Made by a program: the position numbers and the translations under genes. Positions 8,413 through 18,170 of a stretch of 64,000 nucleotides of DNA are shown piece after piece; the stretch's first letter is position 1; the number at the start of each line of letters is the position of its first letter. The DNA comes from Acidaminobacter sp. (lineage in GTDB: Bacteria > Bacillota_A > Clostridia > Peptostreptococcales > Acidaminobacteraceae). The DNA lies in the NCBI GenBank assembly GCA_009881125.1, contig WXFH01000056.1, forward strand, positions 62,001 to 126,000, read 5' to 3'. The notes below the pieces were generated by a model. The model ran no database searches. It worked only from the letters and a program-made list of their open reading frames with translations, and had not been told where the DNA came from.

Positions 8413-9996
8413 ATGGATTATACAGCATATTTAAAGAACCTATCCATTTACAACGTGGGGGATGTATTTGACAATCTGCCGCCAGCGAGGCTGGTAGAGC
8501 AGGCGCTGATCAATAGGGAGGGTGTCCTCTCAAGCACGGGGGCGCTGGCCATTCGTACGGGGAAATATACGGGGCGTTCGCCACTGGACCGGTTTATTGT
8601 GGATTCGCCCGATGTGCACGACAAGATTTCCTGGGGCAAAATCAACCAGCCCATGACGGAGGATGTGTACTGGCGGATTTATTACCGTCTGACTGCCTAC
8701 CTTGAGGACCGGGACTTATACATATTCCAGGGCTACTGCGGAACGGATCCGAAGCACCGGATTCCCATTTCGGTCATCAACCAGTATGCGTGGCAGAACC
8801 TGTTTGCCCGGCAGCTGTTTGTGAGACCATCGGCAGAGGAACTGGAGAGCCATGTGCCGGAGTACACGCTGCTGTGCGTGCCTGGCTTCAACGCGTTCAC
8901 CAACGTGGACAGGACCCGCTCGGAAGCGTTCGTCATTCTGAATCTCAAGGAGAAGACGGTCATCATAGGCGGGACGCGGTACGCGGGGGAAATGAAGAAG
9001 GCGGTCTTTACGGTGATGAACTACCTGCTGCCGGAAGCCGGCGTCTTTCCTATGCACTGCTCTGCCAACATCAATGACGCGGGGGACACGACGCTGTTCT
9101 TTGGACTGTCGGGGACAGGTAAGACGACGTTGTCCGCGGATCCCCACTGCCAGCTGATCGGAGACGACGAGCACGGCTGGAGCGATGACGGCGTGTTCAA
9201 CTTCGAAGGCGGCTGCTATGCGAAATGTATAGGGCTGACCCGAGACAAGGAGCCGGAGATTTTCGACGCCGTGCGCTTTGGGTCAGTTCTGGAAAACGTC
9301 ATCATGGACCCGCTGACGCGGATCAGCGACTTTTCAACAGACCAGGTGACAGAGAACACCCGGGCGGCATATCCGCTGGAGTTCATACCAGGCGCTGTGC
9401 CTAGCGGCAGGGGCGGACATCCCAAAACTATTTTGTTCCTGACGGCGGACGCCTTTGGCGTTATGCCGCCTATTTCAAGGCTGACCACGGAACAGGCCCT
9501 CTACCACTTCCTCTCGGGCTACACGAGCAAGCTGGCGGGGACAGAACGGGGCATCACGGAGCCGGAAGCGACTTTTTCGACAGGGTTTGGGGAACCGTTC
9601 CTTCCGAGGGATCCCATGGTTTATGCAGGTCTGCTGAAAAAGCGCATGGAGACCTATGGCACCAAAGCGTATCTGGTCAACACCGGTTGGGTGGGCGGCG
9701 CCTATGGCACCGGGGACCGCATTAAGCTGGCCTATACCAGGGCTATGGTCAACGCGGCCATGAACGGCGAGCTGGACTCGGTGGCGTTTGAGACGGAGCC
9801 GTTCTTTGGGCTCAGCATTCCCAAGGCTTGCCCGGGGGTGCCGTCTGAGCTTCTGAATCCGCGATTCACTTGGGCGGATCCCGGTGAGTATGACGTGGCT
9901 GCCCAAGCACTGGCGGCGCGTTTTCACAAAAATTATGAAAAATTTGAAAAGACTAAAAAAGATGGCCTTGACAAAGCGGCGGCCTCGGCAGTATAA
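8413..9996 (+). CDS. pckA: Phosphoenolpyruvate carboxykinase (ATP)
   Basis: The 527-aa enzyme interconverts oxaloacetate plus ATP and phosphoenolpyruvate, CO2 plus ADP. Family motifs are clear: RTGKYTGRSPLDRFIV near the N-terminus, the P-loop GLSGTGKTTLS, the metal-binding GDDEHGW, the NFEGGCYAK kinase-2 region, and the late NTGWVGGAYGTGDRIKL. Length is typical of the ATP-dependent class. In fermentative clostridia the enzyme may run in the ATP-forming direction or feed gluconeogenesis. The start ATG 8413 follows AAGGAAGG. The last codons overlap a promoter for the trp operon (see 9968-9997), and no terminator follows the gene. Confidence 0.97.
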   Translation: MDYTAYLKNLSIYNVGDVFDNLPPARLVEQALINREGVLSSTGALAIRTGKYTGRSPLDRFIVDSPDVHDKISWGKINQPMTEDVYWRIYYRLTAYLEDRDLYIFQGYCGTDPKHRIPISVINQYAWQNLFARQLFVRPSAEELESHVPEYTLLCVPGFNAFTNVDRTRSEAFVILNLKEKTVIIGGTRYAGEMKKAVFTVMNYLLPEAGVFPMHCSANINDAGDTTLFFGLSGTGKTTLSADPHCQLIGDDEHGWSDDGVFNFEGGCYAKCIGLTRDKEPEIFDAVRFGSVLENVIMDPLTRISDFSTDQVTENTRAAYPLEFIPGAVPSGRGGHPKTILFLTADAFGVMPPISRLTTEQALYHFLSGYTSKLAGTERGITEPEATFSTGFGEPFLPRDPMVYAGLLKKRMETYGTKAYLVNTGWVGGAYGTGDRIKLAYTRAMVNAAMNGELDSVAFETEPFFGLSIPKACPGVPSELLNPRFTWADPGEYDVAAQALAARFHKNYEKFEKTKKDGLDKAAASAV

Positions 9997-9997
9997 T
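9968..9997 (+). promoter_or_regulatory. trp operon promoter inside the 3' end of pckA
   Basis: TTGACA (9968-9973) and TATAAT (9992-9997) are separated by 18 bp. Both hexamers match the sigma-A consensus perfectly. The -35 lies within the last codons of pckA and the -10 overlaps its TAA stop (9994-9996). Transcription would start near 10004, just ahead of the T-box leader. Confidence 0.8.
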
Positions 9998-10019
9998 TCT
10001 AAAAATTGATTATCCATAT

Positions 10020-10374
10020 TTGATCCTGAAGCAAAAGTAAGTAGTAGGCATCAGCGAATGTCACAGAGAGCCGGCGGTGGTGGGATGCCGGCACAGACGC
10101 CGCGTACGAATGGGTTTGTGAGGAGCATGGTGAACCGCGTTTGCCTGGTTTGGCCGGATCGGCCAGCTGGGGCGGACTGCTGAAGTATCCATAGCCGCGT
10201 GTCTCGCGTTATAGGGACAGGATATCGCACAGGTTGAACACAGATGCCGGACGTCGCAGCAAAAGACTCGGCAGCGCCATGTGCTGTATCTCAAACAAGG
10301 AGAGCACTATTTCTCAAAATTGGGTGGCACCACGAGTCTATCGTCCCAAACCGGGAGGATAGGCTCTTTTTTTG
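10020..10374 (+). promoter_or_regulatory. T-box leader, tryptophan specific
   Basis: The leader has the T-box signature: stem I with AGTA-like bases, GAGAGCCGGCGGTGG closing on GCCGGC (10075-10092), the ACGAA-TGG-G specifier context with the Trp codon TGG at 10111-10113, and the T-box bulge GGGTGGCACCACG (10321-10333). The terminator arms are GAGTCTATCGTCCC (10333-10346) and GGGAGGATAGGCTC (10352-10365), followed by a T-run. Uncharged tRNA-Trp would pair with the specifier and the bulge and allow read-through into trpE. The specifier agrees with the downstream biosynthetic genes. Confidence 0.92.
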
Positions 10375-10389
10375 TATGAAAATCTGGGT

Positions 10390-10452
10390 GAAACTTGGTG
10401 TCAGACACCGAGTTACACCTCAAGAAGAAACTTGGTGTCAGACACCGAGTTT
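10390..10452. repeat. Two GGTGTCAGACACC palindromes
   Basis: Copies lie at 10397-10409 and 10434-10446, each in a longer inverted repeat AACTTGGTGTC-a-GACACCGAGTT. They sit between the T-box terminator and trpE. They belong to a family found in at least ten intergenic places in this window. Confidence 0.85.
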
Positions 10453-10586
10453 TCTTGTGGAAGGCGGGGTCAATAAGCCATTGGCCGCTGACACCCGCTT
10501 CCAATAACTCAGCGGCCTTTGGCCTATCGACCCATCTTCCACCCCTTCGCTTCCACCATAATGACTATACCCAAGGAGTGACAACC

Positions 10587-12080
10587 ATGATTTATCCAGA
10601 ACTCGAAAAGGCTAAGCGCATCTCAGAGGGCTATGACCTTGTACCGGTTGCCGTTGAGCTGATGGCGGACATGATGACCCCCATCCAGCTGTTCCATGCC
10701 ATTAAGGACGACGCGACCCACTGCTTCCTGCTGGAAAGCGTTGAAAACGGGGCCCAGTGGGGCCGCTACTCCTTTATAGGCCGCTGCCCGGAGGCGGAGA
10801 TTTTGCTCAGGGATGGGATCATGACCATTAACGGACAGAGGGTGGCCGATGGTCGCATCACCGACCCTTTTACCGTCATAGGCGACTTTCTTTCGACGCG
10901 ACGCAGCCCCAAGCTCCTCCATCTCCCGCCGCTGACGGGCGGCCTGGTGGGCGTCTTCGGATATGACGCGGCAAGATACGTGGAAACGACCCTGGGCCCC
11001 GGTCCTGAAGACACAATAGGACTTCCTGAGATCCATCTGATGTATTTTGAAGAGATCATCGCCTTCGACCACCTGAAGCACAAGGTCATTTTGATGACTC
11101 ATGCCAGAACTAAGAGCGACGCTGGTTTCGAGGCAGAATACGCAGCGGCGGTTCAGAGGCTGCGGGACTTGTCGGAGGGACTTTCGACTGCCATCGGCAG
11201 AGCAGGAGGTCAGAGGTTCAGTAATGGCAGGAAGCCCCGTCAGCGCGAGGCCGAGGCCACCAGCGACACGACGCGGGAGGCGTTTATGGAGAAGGTTCGG
11301 AAGGCCCAACATCACATCTATGATGGGGACGCGTTCCAGATCGTTCTGTCTCAGCGGTTTGAGGTGGATAACCCGCCGCCGGCCTTCGATGTGTACCGGG
11401 TGCTGCGGGTGCAGAATCCGTCGCCTTACATGTATTACTTCAAGTTTCCGTCCTATGAGATTGCCGGGGCGTCCCCCGAGCGACTGGCCAGTGTGACTGA
11501 CGAGCGGATCATGACGCGGCCTATCGCCGGGACGATCCGCCGGGGGCTCGACGCGGCGGAGGACCTTCAGCTGGAGGCGCAGCTGCTGAACGATCCCAAG
11601 GAGCGGGCGGAGCACATGATGCTGGTGGACCTGGGACGAAACGATGTAGGCAGGGTCGCCGCCTTTGGATCAGTAGAAGTAACGACGCTGATGAAGGTGG
11701 AGCGGTACTCCAAGGTCATGCACCTGGTGAGCGACGTGGAAGGCAATTTGAAGCCGGGCCTGAGCGGCCTGGACGTTCTGAAGTCGGTGCTGCCGGCGGG
11801 GACGCTGTCCGGGGCGCCCAAGGTCAGGGCTATGGAAATCATAGACTCCCTGGAAAGCAGCCGACGGGGGATTTATGGCGGCACGGCGGGCTACCTGGCG
11901 CTGAATGGGGACATGGATACGTGCATTGCCATTCGGACGGCGCTGTTTACAGGCGGGAAGGCCTATGTCCAGGCGGGGGCCGGGATTGTGGCGGACTCAG
12001 TGCCGGAGAAAGAATATGAGGAGACGGTCAACAAGGCGAAGGCAGTCGTTCAAGCTATTGTGGAAGCGGGGGATCTCTAA
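10587..12080 (+). CDS. trpE: Anthranilate synthase component I
   Basis: TrpE uses chorismate and ammonia from TrpG to make anthranilate. The protein is 497 aa from ATG 10587, chosen for the ribosome site AAGGAGTG; the frame is open about 64 codons upstream but that part encodes the palindromic repeats. The tryptophan feedback motif LLES is present near residue 50, as are GASPERL, the PIAGTIRRG active-site loop, DLGRNDVGRV and the C-terminal AGAGIVADSVPEKEYEET. It overlaps trpGD by 1 nt (TAATG), so the two subunits are coupled. Feedback inhibition is expected because LLES is intact. Confidence 0.97.
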   Translation: MIYPELEKAKRISEGYDLVPVAVELMADMMTPIQLFHAIKDDATHCFLLESVENGAQWGRYSFIGRCPEAEILLRDGIMTINGQRVADGRITDPFTVIGDFLSTRRSPKLLHLPPLTGGLVGVFGYDAARYVETTLGPGPEDTIGLPEIHLMYFEEIIAFDHLKHKVILMTHARTKSDAGFEAEYAAAVQRLRDLSEGLSTAIGRAGGQRFSNGRKPRQREAEATSDTTREAFMEKVRKAQHHIYDGDAFQIVLSQRFEVDNPPPAFDVYRVLRVQNPSPYMYYFKFPSYEIAGASPERLASVTDERIMTRPIAGTIRRGLDAAEDLQLEAQLLNDPKERAEHMMLVDLGRNDVGRVAAFGSVEVTTLMKVERYSKVMHLVSDVEGNLKPGLSGLDVLKSVLPAGTLSGAPKVRAMEIIDSLESSRRGIYGGTAGYLALNGDMDTCIAIRTALFTGGKAYVQAGAGIVADSVPEKEYEETVNKAKAVVQAIVEAGDL

Positions 12081-13723
12081 TGATCTTGATCATAGACAAC
12101 TACGATTCGTTTACTTATAACCTGTATCAGGAGATCGGGTCGTTTTATCCGGACTTGAAAGTGGTACGCAATGACCAGATTACTTTGGCGGAGATTGAAG
12201 CTTTAGGGCCTGAGGCCCTGATCCTGTCGCCGGGGCCTGGCTTTCCGGCCAGCGCGGGGATCACCATTGAAGCGATCCGACATTTCGCCGGCAAGATTCC
12301 TATGCTGGGGGTTTGCCTGGGACTGCAGGCCATAGGTGAGGCTTTTGGGGGCCGGGTGGTTCACGCCTCAGAGCAGGTCCACGGGAAGTCCAGCATGATT
12401 GAGGTGGATCCGTCCTCTAAGCTCTTTGAAGGGCTGCCGGTAAAGCTGGAGGTGGCACGGTATCACTCGCTGGTGCTGGATCCTTTGTCTTTGCCCGAGA
12501 CCTTGAAAGTGACCGCTAAGACCGCCAAGGGTGAAATCATGGCAGTGGAAAATGAAGCGCTGGCGGTTTATGGAGTGCAGTTCCATCCGGAGTCCGTGCT
12601 GACTCCACATGGCAAGTCCATGCTGTACAAGTTTGTCACTAAAGTGGCGGGGGTGCAGGCCACCAGCCAGGTCCTCCAGATGCCGGTGTCCAGCGAAGAG
12701 AAGTCGGCGCTGAAGCGCTATCTTCTGACGGTGGCGGAGGGCGAGTCCCTGAGTGCCTCTGAGGCAGAAAATGCCATGGGCTGCATCATGGATGGCGGTG
12801 CAACGGATGCCCAGATCGCGGCATTTATGACGGCGCTGCGGATGAAGGGCGAATCCGTGGATGAGATTACGGGCTTTGCCAGAGCCATGATCAGCAAAGC
12901 GGCCACAGTTAAAACTACTTTGCCGGCAGTGGATATTGTGGGCACCGGCGGTGACCTCAGCAACACCTTCAATATTTCGACGACGACCGCTCTTGTGGTG
13001 GCGGGCGCCGGGCAGCCGGTGGCCAAGCACGGAAACCGCAGTGTCTCCAGTCGCTCCGGCAGCGCGGATGTCCTGGAACAGCTGGGGGTCCGGCTCAATC
13101 TGACGCCGGAACAGGCCCTGGACTGTTTGGAGAAGACCGGTGTGACCTTTATGTTTGCGCCGGCCTTCCACGGCTCCATGCGCCATGCGGCGACACCGCG
13201 GCGGGAGCTGGGACTGCGGAGTGTTTTCAATATTTTGGGACCACTGTCCAATCCGGCGGGAGCCCCTTACATGCTTCTTGGGGTTTATGATGAAAAGCTG
13301 GTAGAAGTTCTGGCGAATGTTTTAGTTCAGCTGGGCGTCCAGGGTGCCCTCGTGGTACACGGCTCCGACGGCCTCGATGAGGTCACTTTGACAGGCGCGA
13401 CGACGATTTGTGAGATCAAGCGGGGTCAGACCCGCACCTACAAAATTACCCCGGAAGAGGTCGGGCTGACTTCGACAGAGCTCGTGAACCTGGTAGGGGG
13501 AACGCCTGAGGAGAATGCCAAGATCACGCTGGATATTTTAAACGGCATGCAGGGACCAAAGCGGGATGTTGTGCTTCTGAACGCGGCGGCGGCCCTGGTG
13601 GCCTCCGGTAAAGTGGACAGCTTTGTGGCAGGCGTAGCGGCAGCCCGAGAATCCATTGACAGCGGGCGGGCTCTGGCGAAGCTGAAGGCACTGGCGGAGA
13701 CGACCCAGCAGTATGGGAGATAG
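12080..13723 (+). CDS. trpGD: Bifunctional anthranilate synthase glutaminase / anthranilate phosphoribosyltransferase
   Basis: This 547-aa protein fuses two enzymes. Residues 1-190 are the class I glutaminase TrpG (IIDNYDSFTYNL, oxyanion motif SPGPGFP, nucleophile Cys in GVCLGLQAIG, His/Glu in HPES) that supplies ammonia to TrpE. Residues about 205-547 are TrpD (VGTGGD, NISTTTALVVAGAG, KHGNRSVSSRSGSADVLEQLG), which transfers phosphoribose to anthranilate. The joint is a short linker near residues 190-205. The fusion is known in enterobacteria and several other lineages. It lies between trpE (1-nt overlap) and trpC. Confidence 0.97.
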   Translation: MILIIDNYDSFTYNLYQEIGSFYPDLKVVRNDQITLAEIEALGPEALILSPGPGFPASAGITIEAIRHFAGKIPMLGVCLGLQAIGEAFGGRVVHASEQVHGKSSMIEVDPSSKLFEGLPVKLEVARYHSLVLDPLSLPETLKVTAKTAKGEIMAVENEALAVYGVQFHPESVLTPHGKSMLYKFVTKVAGVQATSQVLQMPVSSEEKSALKRYLLTVAEGESLSASEAENAMGCIMDGGATDAQIAAFMTALRMKGESVDEITGFARAMISKAATVKTTLPAVDIVGTGGDLSNTFNISTTTALVVAGAGQPVAKHGNRSVSSRSGSADVLEQLGVRLNLTPEQALDCLEKTGVTFMFAPAFHGSMRHAATPRRELGLRSVFNILGPLSNPAGAPYMLLGVYDEKLVEVLANVLVQLGVQGALVVHGSDGLDEVTLTGATTICEIKRGQTRTYKITPEEVGLTSTELVNLVGGTPEENAKITLDILNGMQGPKRDVVLLNAAAALVASGKVDSFVAGVAAARESIDSGRALAKLKALAETTQQYGR

Positions 13724-13803
13724 ATGTCCGGCGAAACGCGGTAGGCAGGAAAGCTTAATAGTACTAACTTTAATAGGTTTATAGGGACTTAGGGAGGACA
13801 ACC

Positions 13804-14601
13804 ATGATATTGGATGAGATTGTTGAAAAACGCAAAATTCAGCTGGCCAAGGAGATCTCGGCGGTCGGGCGTGAGGAAATGAAGCGCATGGCTCTGGAGA
13901 TCGCTGATAGCGCATCCCCTGAGCGGGCGACCAAGGGTTTCGCAAAGGCTTTGGCTGCGGAAGGCCTGTCCATTATTGCGGAGGTCAAAAAGGCCTCCCC
14001 ATCCAAGGGCCTGATCCAGCCGGATTTCCACCCGGCGGAGGTCGCGGCAGCCTATGAGCGCAGCGGCGCCAGCGCCATTTCCGTGCTGACGGAGGAAGCC
14101 TATTTCCAGGGCGGCTCCGACTATTTGAAGCAGGTGCGCCAAGCGGTGTCCCTCCCCATCATCCGGAAGGACTTCATCTTTGACGACTACCAGATTTACG
14201 AGGCCCGTGTGATTGGCGCTGACGCGATTCTGCTGATTGTCGCGATTCTCAGCGACGAAGAGATCCGGTCCTTTATGGCCCTGGCGGCCTCCCTTGGACT
14301 GGACGCCCTGGTGGAGGTCCACGACGAAGCGGAGATGACGCGGGCCATTGACTGCGGGGCCGAACTGATTGGCATTAACAACCGGGACCTCAAAACCTTC
14401 AATGTGGAGCTCTCCACCACCCAAAGACTGCTGCCGATGGTCCCTAAAGACCGCCTCTGCATCTCAGAAAGCGGCATCCGGGATGCAAAAGACATGGAGG
14501 CGGTACGGTCCTGGGGCGCCGACGCGGTGCTGATCGGCGAGACCTTGATGCGAAGCAAGGACGTCGAAGGGACACTTAAGGGACTGAAGGGGCTGCAGTA
14601 G
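13804..14601 (+). CDS. trpC: Indole-3-glycerol phosphate synthase
   Basis: The 265-aa TIM-barrel enzyme closes the carboxyphenylamino-deoxyribulose phosphate ring to indole-3-glycerol phosphate. The motifs EVKKASPSKG (catalytic Glu and Lys), the internal RKDFIFD, GINNRDLKTF and SESGI are all present. The ATG at 13804 follows GGGAGGA. An 80-nt gap separates it from trpGD and a 135-nt gap with repeats separates it from trpF. Confidence 0.96.
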   Translation: MILDEIVEKRKIQLAKEISAVGREEMKRMALEIADSASPERATKGFAKALAAEGLSIIAEVKKASPSKGLIQPDFHPAEVAAAYERSGASAISVLTEEAYFQGGSDYLKQVRQAVSLPIIRKDFIFDDYQIYEARVIGADAILLIVAILSDEEIRSFMALAASLGLDALVEVHDEAEMTRAIDCGAELIGINNRDLKTFNVELSTTQRLLPMVPKDRLCISESGIRDAKDMEAVRSWGADAVLIGETLMRSKDVEGTLKGLKGLQ

Positions 14602-14639
14602 AAAACGTGGAAAAAAAGGAAGGAAACTGGGGGTCGATG

Positions 14640-14702
14640 AAACTCGGTGTCAGACACCCAGTTTCTGAAACTCGGTGTCAGCGGCTTACGCCTAACGACC
14701 CC
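14640..14702. repeat. GTGTCAGACAC palindrome and companion sequence in the trpC-trpF gap
   Basis: A full copy GGTGTCAGACACC (14646-14658) is followed by a half copy (14674-14680) joined to AGCGGCTTACGCCTA. The same companion string follows a half copy at about 32011-32035 and, in altered form, at 10508-10530 and 26649. It appears to be part of a larger mobile or copied intergenic unit. Confidence 0.7.
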
Positions 14703-14736
14703 CAGTTTCCCTCATTAGAAAGTGAGTTGACATCCA

Positions 14737-15402
14737 ATGAAAATAAAATTCTGCGGACTTAGACGTCCTGAGGATATTGAATACGCGAATCAGACCCGTC
14801 CGGACTATATTGGCTTTGTCTTCGCGAAGAGCAAGCGGCAGGTGAGTCCTGAACTGGCGGGGCAGCTGGGATTGGGGCTGGCGGAAGGCATGAAGAGGGT
14901 CGGCGTGTTTGTGAACGCGCCTTTGGAGGAAATCCTCGAGGCAGTGCGGCTGGCGAAACTGGATGTTGTGCAGCTGCATGGGGATGAAGGACCAGAGGAA
15001 ATTCGGGCTGTGAAGGACGCGCTGGTGGGGGTGGGTACTGGGACCATCGGCAGAGTTCCAGAGATTTGGAAGGCTGTGAGGACGACAGACGCGGCGGTGC
15101 TGCTGGCAGCGGACGGGCTGGAGGTGGACCGGCTGCTGCTGGACGCCTTTACACCGGGCATGGCCGGGGGTACGGGTGTAGTCGCGGACTGGAACATGAT
15201 TCGCGGTGTCAAGGAACAGCTCACGAAGCCATTTTTTCTGGCAGGCGGGTTGAACGCCGGGAACCTGGAAGAGGCGGTTTATGCCGTCGAGCCTTATGGG
15301 ATCGACTTGTCCAGCGGCATTGAAACGGATGGGTTTAAGGATCTTTCAAAGATGGAAGACATCATCGAAATTATAGAACGAGTCGGGGGGAAAAGAGCAT
15401 GA
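14737..15402 (+). CDS. trpF: Phosphoribosylanthranilate isomerase
   Basis: The 221-aa TIM-barrel enzyme isomerises phosphoribosylanthranilate. Its N-terminal signature reads [14 protein letters not shown] (the family usually has KICG), the catalytic Cys is present, and [16 protein letters not shown] and AGGLNAGN...GIDLSSGIE match the family. The middle part (residues about 85-135) diverges and includes a [11 protein letters not shown] stretch that contains the CCATCGGC word. The ribosome site is poor (GTGAG). It overlaps trpB by 4 nt (ATGA). Confidence 0.93.
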   Translation: MKIKFCGLRRPEDIEYANQTRPDYIGFVFAKSKRQVSPELAGQLGLGLAEGMKRVGVFVNAPLEEILEAVRLAKLDVVQLHGDEGPEEIRAVKDALVGVGTGTIGRVPEIWKAVRTTDAAVLLAADGLEVDRLLLDAFTPGMAGGTGVVADWNMIRGVKEQLTKPFFLAGGLNAGNLEEAVYAVEPYGIDLSSGIETDGFKDLSKMEDIIEIIERVGGKRA

Positions 15403-16586
15403 CAAAGCCAGGAAGATACGGTGAGTTTGGGGGGCAATATGTCCCCGAGACGCTGATGAACGCGTTGATTGAGTTAGAGGCGGCGTACACGAAGTTTTCG
15501 CAGGAGCCGGAGTTCAGGGCGGAGCTGAAGGCACTGCTGGAAGGGTACGCGGGACGGCCGTCCATGCTGTATCCGGCGCGCAAGATGACCCAGGACTTGG
15601 GGGGCGCGCAGATTTATCTGAAGCGGGAGGACTTGAACCACACGGGGTCCCACAAGATCAACAACGTTCTGGGGCAGGCGCTCCTTGCTAAGAAGATGGG
15701 CAAGAAGAGGCTGATCGCTGAGACAGGGGCAGGCCAGCACGGGGTTGCCGCGGCGACGGCAGCGGCGCTCCTGGGCATGGAGTGCGAGGTGTTCATGGGC
15801 GTGGAGGACATGGAGCGCCAGCAGCTCAACGTTTACCGGATGAAGCTCCTGGGGACCAAGGTTACTGGGGTGTCAAGCGGTACGGGGACGCTGAAGGACG
15901 CGGTCAACGAGGCGTTCCGCTGCTGGGCCGGGGAGGCGGATACTACGTTTTATATGATTGGCTCTGTCATGGGGCCCCATCCGTTTCCTATGATTGTCCG
16001 GGACTTCCAGAAAGTTATTGGTGAAGAGGTCCGGGCGCAGCTTGCCGTGGAAGCCGGGCGGCTGCCGGATTGCGTCATAGCCTGTGTAGGCGGCGGGTCC
16101 AATGCCATGGGGGCGTTTTATGATTTTATCGATTCCCCGGGCGTTCGGCTGGTTGGCGCGGAGGCAGCGGGGCATGGCGTCGACACGCGGATGAACGCGG
16201 CTACGGTGACCATGGGGGAGACGGGGGTTTTTCATGGGATGAAGTCGCTGTTTCTGCAGGATGACGGCGGGCAAATCATGCCGGTGTACTCCATCTCCGC
16301 CGGTTTGGATTATCCGGGCATTGGGCCTGAGCATGCTTATTTGGCGTCCATCGGCAGAGCGGAGTACTTGCCGGTGACGGACGCGGAGGCGGTGGATTCC
16401 TTTGAGTACCTGGCGAAGGTGGAGGGGATCATTCCGGCCATTGAGTCGGCCCACGCGGTGGCGCTGGCGAGGAAGATCGCGCCGGAGATGGGGCCGGAGG
16501 AGATTCTGGTGATCTGTCTGTCCGGGCGCGGGGACAAGGACGTGCAGTCTGTGGCGAAGTACAGGGGGGAAAACATCCATGAATAG
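15399..16586 (+). CDS. trpB: Tryptophan synthase beta chain
   Basis: TrpB condenses indole with serine using pyridoxal phosphate. The 395-aa protein shows the PLP lysine motif [25 protein letters not shown], the phosphate-binding GGGSNAMG and the C-terminal CLSGRGDKD. Length and N-terminus ([16 protein letters not shown]) are typical of TrpB1. It overlaps trpF by 4 nt and trpA by 8 nt, as expected for tightly coupled subunits. Confidence 0.98.
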   Translation: MTKPGRYGEFGGQYVPETLMNALIELEAAYTKFSQEPEFRAELKALLEGYAGRPSMLYPARKMTQDLGGAQIYLKREDLNHTGSHKINNVLGQALLAKKMGKKRLIAETGAGQHGVAAATAAALLGMECEVFMGVEDMERQQLNVYRMKLLGTKVTGVSSGTGTLKDAVNEAFRCWAGEADTTFYMIGSVMGPHPFPMIVRDFQKVIGEEVRAQLAVEAGRLPDCVIACVGGGSNAMGAFYDFIDSPGVRLVGAEAAGHGVDTRMNAATVTMGETGVFHGMKSLFLQDDGGQIMPVYSISAGLDYPGIGPEHAYLASIGRAEYLPVTDAEAVDSFEYLAKVEGIIPAIESAHAVALARKIAPEMGPEEILVICLSGRGDKDVQSVAKYRGENIHE

Positions 16587-17373
16587 GATTGATGCGACTT
16601 TTGAGGGGCTCAGACATCGCAGGGAGAAGGCACTGATCACGTTTGTGACGGCGGGCGACCCGGACATGGCGACGACGGAGGCGCTGGTGCTGGAAATGAT
16701 TGCTCAAGGCGCAGATTTGGTGGAGCTGGGCGTGCCGTTTTCAGATCCCATGGCGGAGGGGCCGATCATTCAGGCTGCCAGTGCCAGGGCTTTGGAGGCG
16801 GGGGCGACTCTGCCGGGGATTTTTGACCTGGTGACGCGGCTCAGGTCTGGGGGAGTGACGGAGACGCCGCTGCTTCTGATGATGTATTTGAATTGTATTC
16901 TGCATTATGGGAAGGACCGGTTTTTTGAGGCCTGCGCCCGTGCGGGGATTGACGGGGTGATTGTGCCGGATCTGCCTTACGGGGAGCAGGTGGAGATTTC
17001 CGGGGAGGCCAGGGCTCATAGGGTTCACCTGATCAGTCTGGTGGCGCCGACGTCCCGGGACCGGATCCATGCCATTGCCCAGAACAGCGAGGGCTTCCTG
17101 TACTGCGTGTCCTCCCTGGGGGTGACGGGGACGCGGGCTGGGTTCGCGACGGATTTTGACGCGTTTTTTGGGGAGATTCAGAGGCACGCGACGGTTCCAA
17201 CGGCGGTGGGCTTTGGTATTTCCACACCGGAGCAGGCGAAGGCTTTGGCGAAGTATGCTGAAGGGGTCATAGTCGGCAGCGCCGTGGTGGATTTGGTGGC
17301 GAAGCACGGCACCGGAGCGGCTGCGCCTGTGGGCGCGTTTGTGAAGGCGCTGAAGAATGCGATTAGGGAATAA
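16579..17373 (+). CDS. trpA: Tryptophan synthase alpha chain
   Basis: TrpA cleaves indole-3-glycerol phosphate to indole and glyceraldehyde-3-phosphate and passes indole to TrpB. The 264-aa protein carries both catalytic acids in [19 protein letters not shown], the PDLPYGE loop region and the phosphate site [11 protein letters not shown]. It is the last gene of the trp operon and overlaps trpB by 8 nt. Confidence 0.97.
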   Translation: MNRIDATFEGLRHRREKALITFVTAGDPDMATTEALVLEMIAQGADLVELGVPFSDPMAEGPIIQAASARALEAGATLPGIFDLVTRLRSGGVTETPLLLMMYLNCILHYGKDRFFEACARAGIDGVIVPDLPYGEQVEISGEARAHRVHLISLVAPTSRDRIHAIAQNSEGFLYCVSSLGVTGTRAGFATDFDAFFGEIQRHATVPTAVGFGISTPEQAKALAKYAEGVIVGSAVVDLVAKHGTGAAAPVGAFVKALKNAIRE

Positions 17374-17891
17374 GGATCTGAGGATTGTGGTCGGACGGGG
17401 AGCGCGAGAATGAAAGTCGTTTTCGCATGCTCTGGCACCGAAATGAAGTTGGTGTCAGACACTCAGTTGAAGTTGGTGTCAGACACTCAGTTGAAGTAGG
17501 TGACAGGCACTCAGTTGAAGTTGGTGTCAGACACTCAGTTGAAGCCGGTGACAGGCACTCGTTAATTGTTTGTATTTTCTGCCGTGCATACGCAGAATAA
17601 TATCGAATTACCGTATTATTGTATACAAAAACATACACTATTACGAACGATCGTTAATATAAATTAAATATTGTTAATAAAATGCTGTTCATGCCCTTCT
17701 GTTCTGTGCTATAATGTGAAAAATTCTGAAAACTTGAGTGGGAGAAAAGGTGTGGGTGGGTGACCATCGGCAGAGGTATTGGTTTTGGTCTGGTACTGGT
17801 ACTGGTTCTCGGACCCGGACGGATTCCAGCGCCGGCGCTAACGCCGTCACCGTCACACCTGACCTGTTTGAGGGAAATGGGGGCAATTCAA
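17374..17891. other. Intergenic region with tandem array, promoter and low-complexity leader
   Basis: The region holds the five-unit 24-bp tandem array (17445-17563), an AT-rich stretch (17580-17690), a TATAAT at 17710-17715 with a weak -35, one GACCATCGGC word (17764-17771) and a run of GGT/ACTGGT-type repeats (about 17775-17815). The frame of the next gene is open back to 17760, but the extra residues are low complexity and not typical of the family. Confidence 0.6.
17445..17563. repeat. Five tandem 24-bp units built on GTGTCAGACAC
   Basis: Units start at 17445, 17469, 17493, 17517 and 17541. Each contains the core GGTGTCAGACACTCAG, with units 3 and 5 changed to GGTGACAGGCACTC. The period of 24 keeps frames open and creates a spurious small ORF. 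There are no spacers, so it is not a CRISPR array. A second five-unit array of the same period is at 33985-34104. Confidence 0.9.
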
Positions 17892-18161
17892 TTGAAAGCA
17901 GTGATTACAGTTCTTGGGAAAGACCGGCCGGGGATCATCGCGAAGATCGCCACGGCGCTGTACGAGCGTGAAGTCAACATCGACGACATCAGCCAGACCA
18001 TCATGCAGGGGCTGTTCACCATGGTCATGATCGTGGACCTTGGCAAACTCAACACGAACATTGAGGAGCTGCAGGCGAAGATGCAGGAAGTCGAAAACGA
18101 ACTGGGCATGCAGATCAGAGTGAAGCGGGAAGAGGTTTTCACCGCTATGCACCAGATTTAG
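17892..18161 (+). CDS. ACT domain protein, UPF0237 family
   Basis: The protein is 89 aa from TTG 17892 (KAVITVLGKDRPGIIAKIA), preceded by GGGGG at 17879-17883. ATG 17877 is an alternative, but its ribosome site is too close. A single ACT domain fills the protein. UPF0237 proteins are small ACT regulators, presumably amino-acid binding, and are usually encoded next to a UPF0210 gene, as here (9-nt gap). The ligand is unknown. A longer form from GTG 17760 would add a low-complexity N-terminus and is not favoured. Confidence 0.88.
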   Translation: MKAVITVLGKDRPGIIAKIATALYEREVNIDDISQTIMQGLFTMVMIVDLGKLNTNIEELQAKMQEVENELGMQIRVKREEVFTAMHQI

Positions 18162-18170
18162 GAGGATGTT

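Noticed and set aside
10395..10586. N-terminal extension of TrpE
   Set aside because: The frame is open, but it encodes the palindromic repeats and has no ribosome site; ATG 10587 has AAGGAGTG and gives the normal TrpE start.
17445..17563. CRISPR array
   Set aside because: Units are directly adjacent without unique spacers, are only 24 bp, and no cas genes are present.
17760..17891. N-terminal extension of the ACT protein with a membrane-like helix
   Set aside because: It is encoded by GGT-type low-complexity DNA next to an iterated word; the family starts at KAVITV, and TTG 17892 has a suitable upstream G-run.
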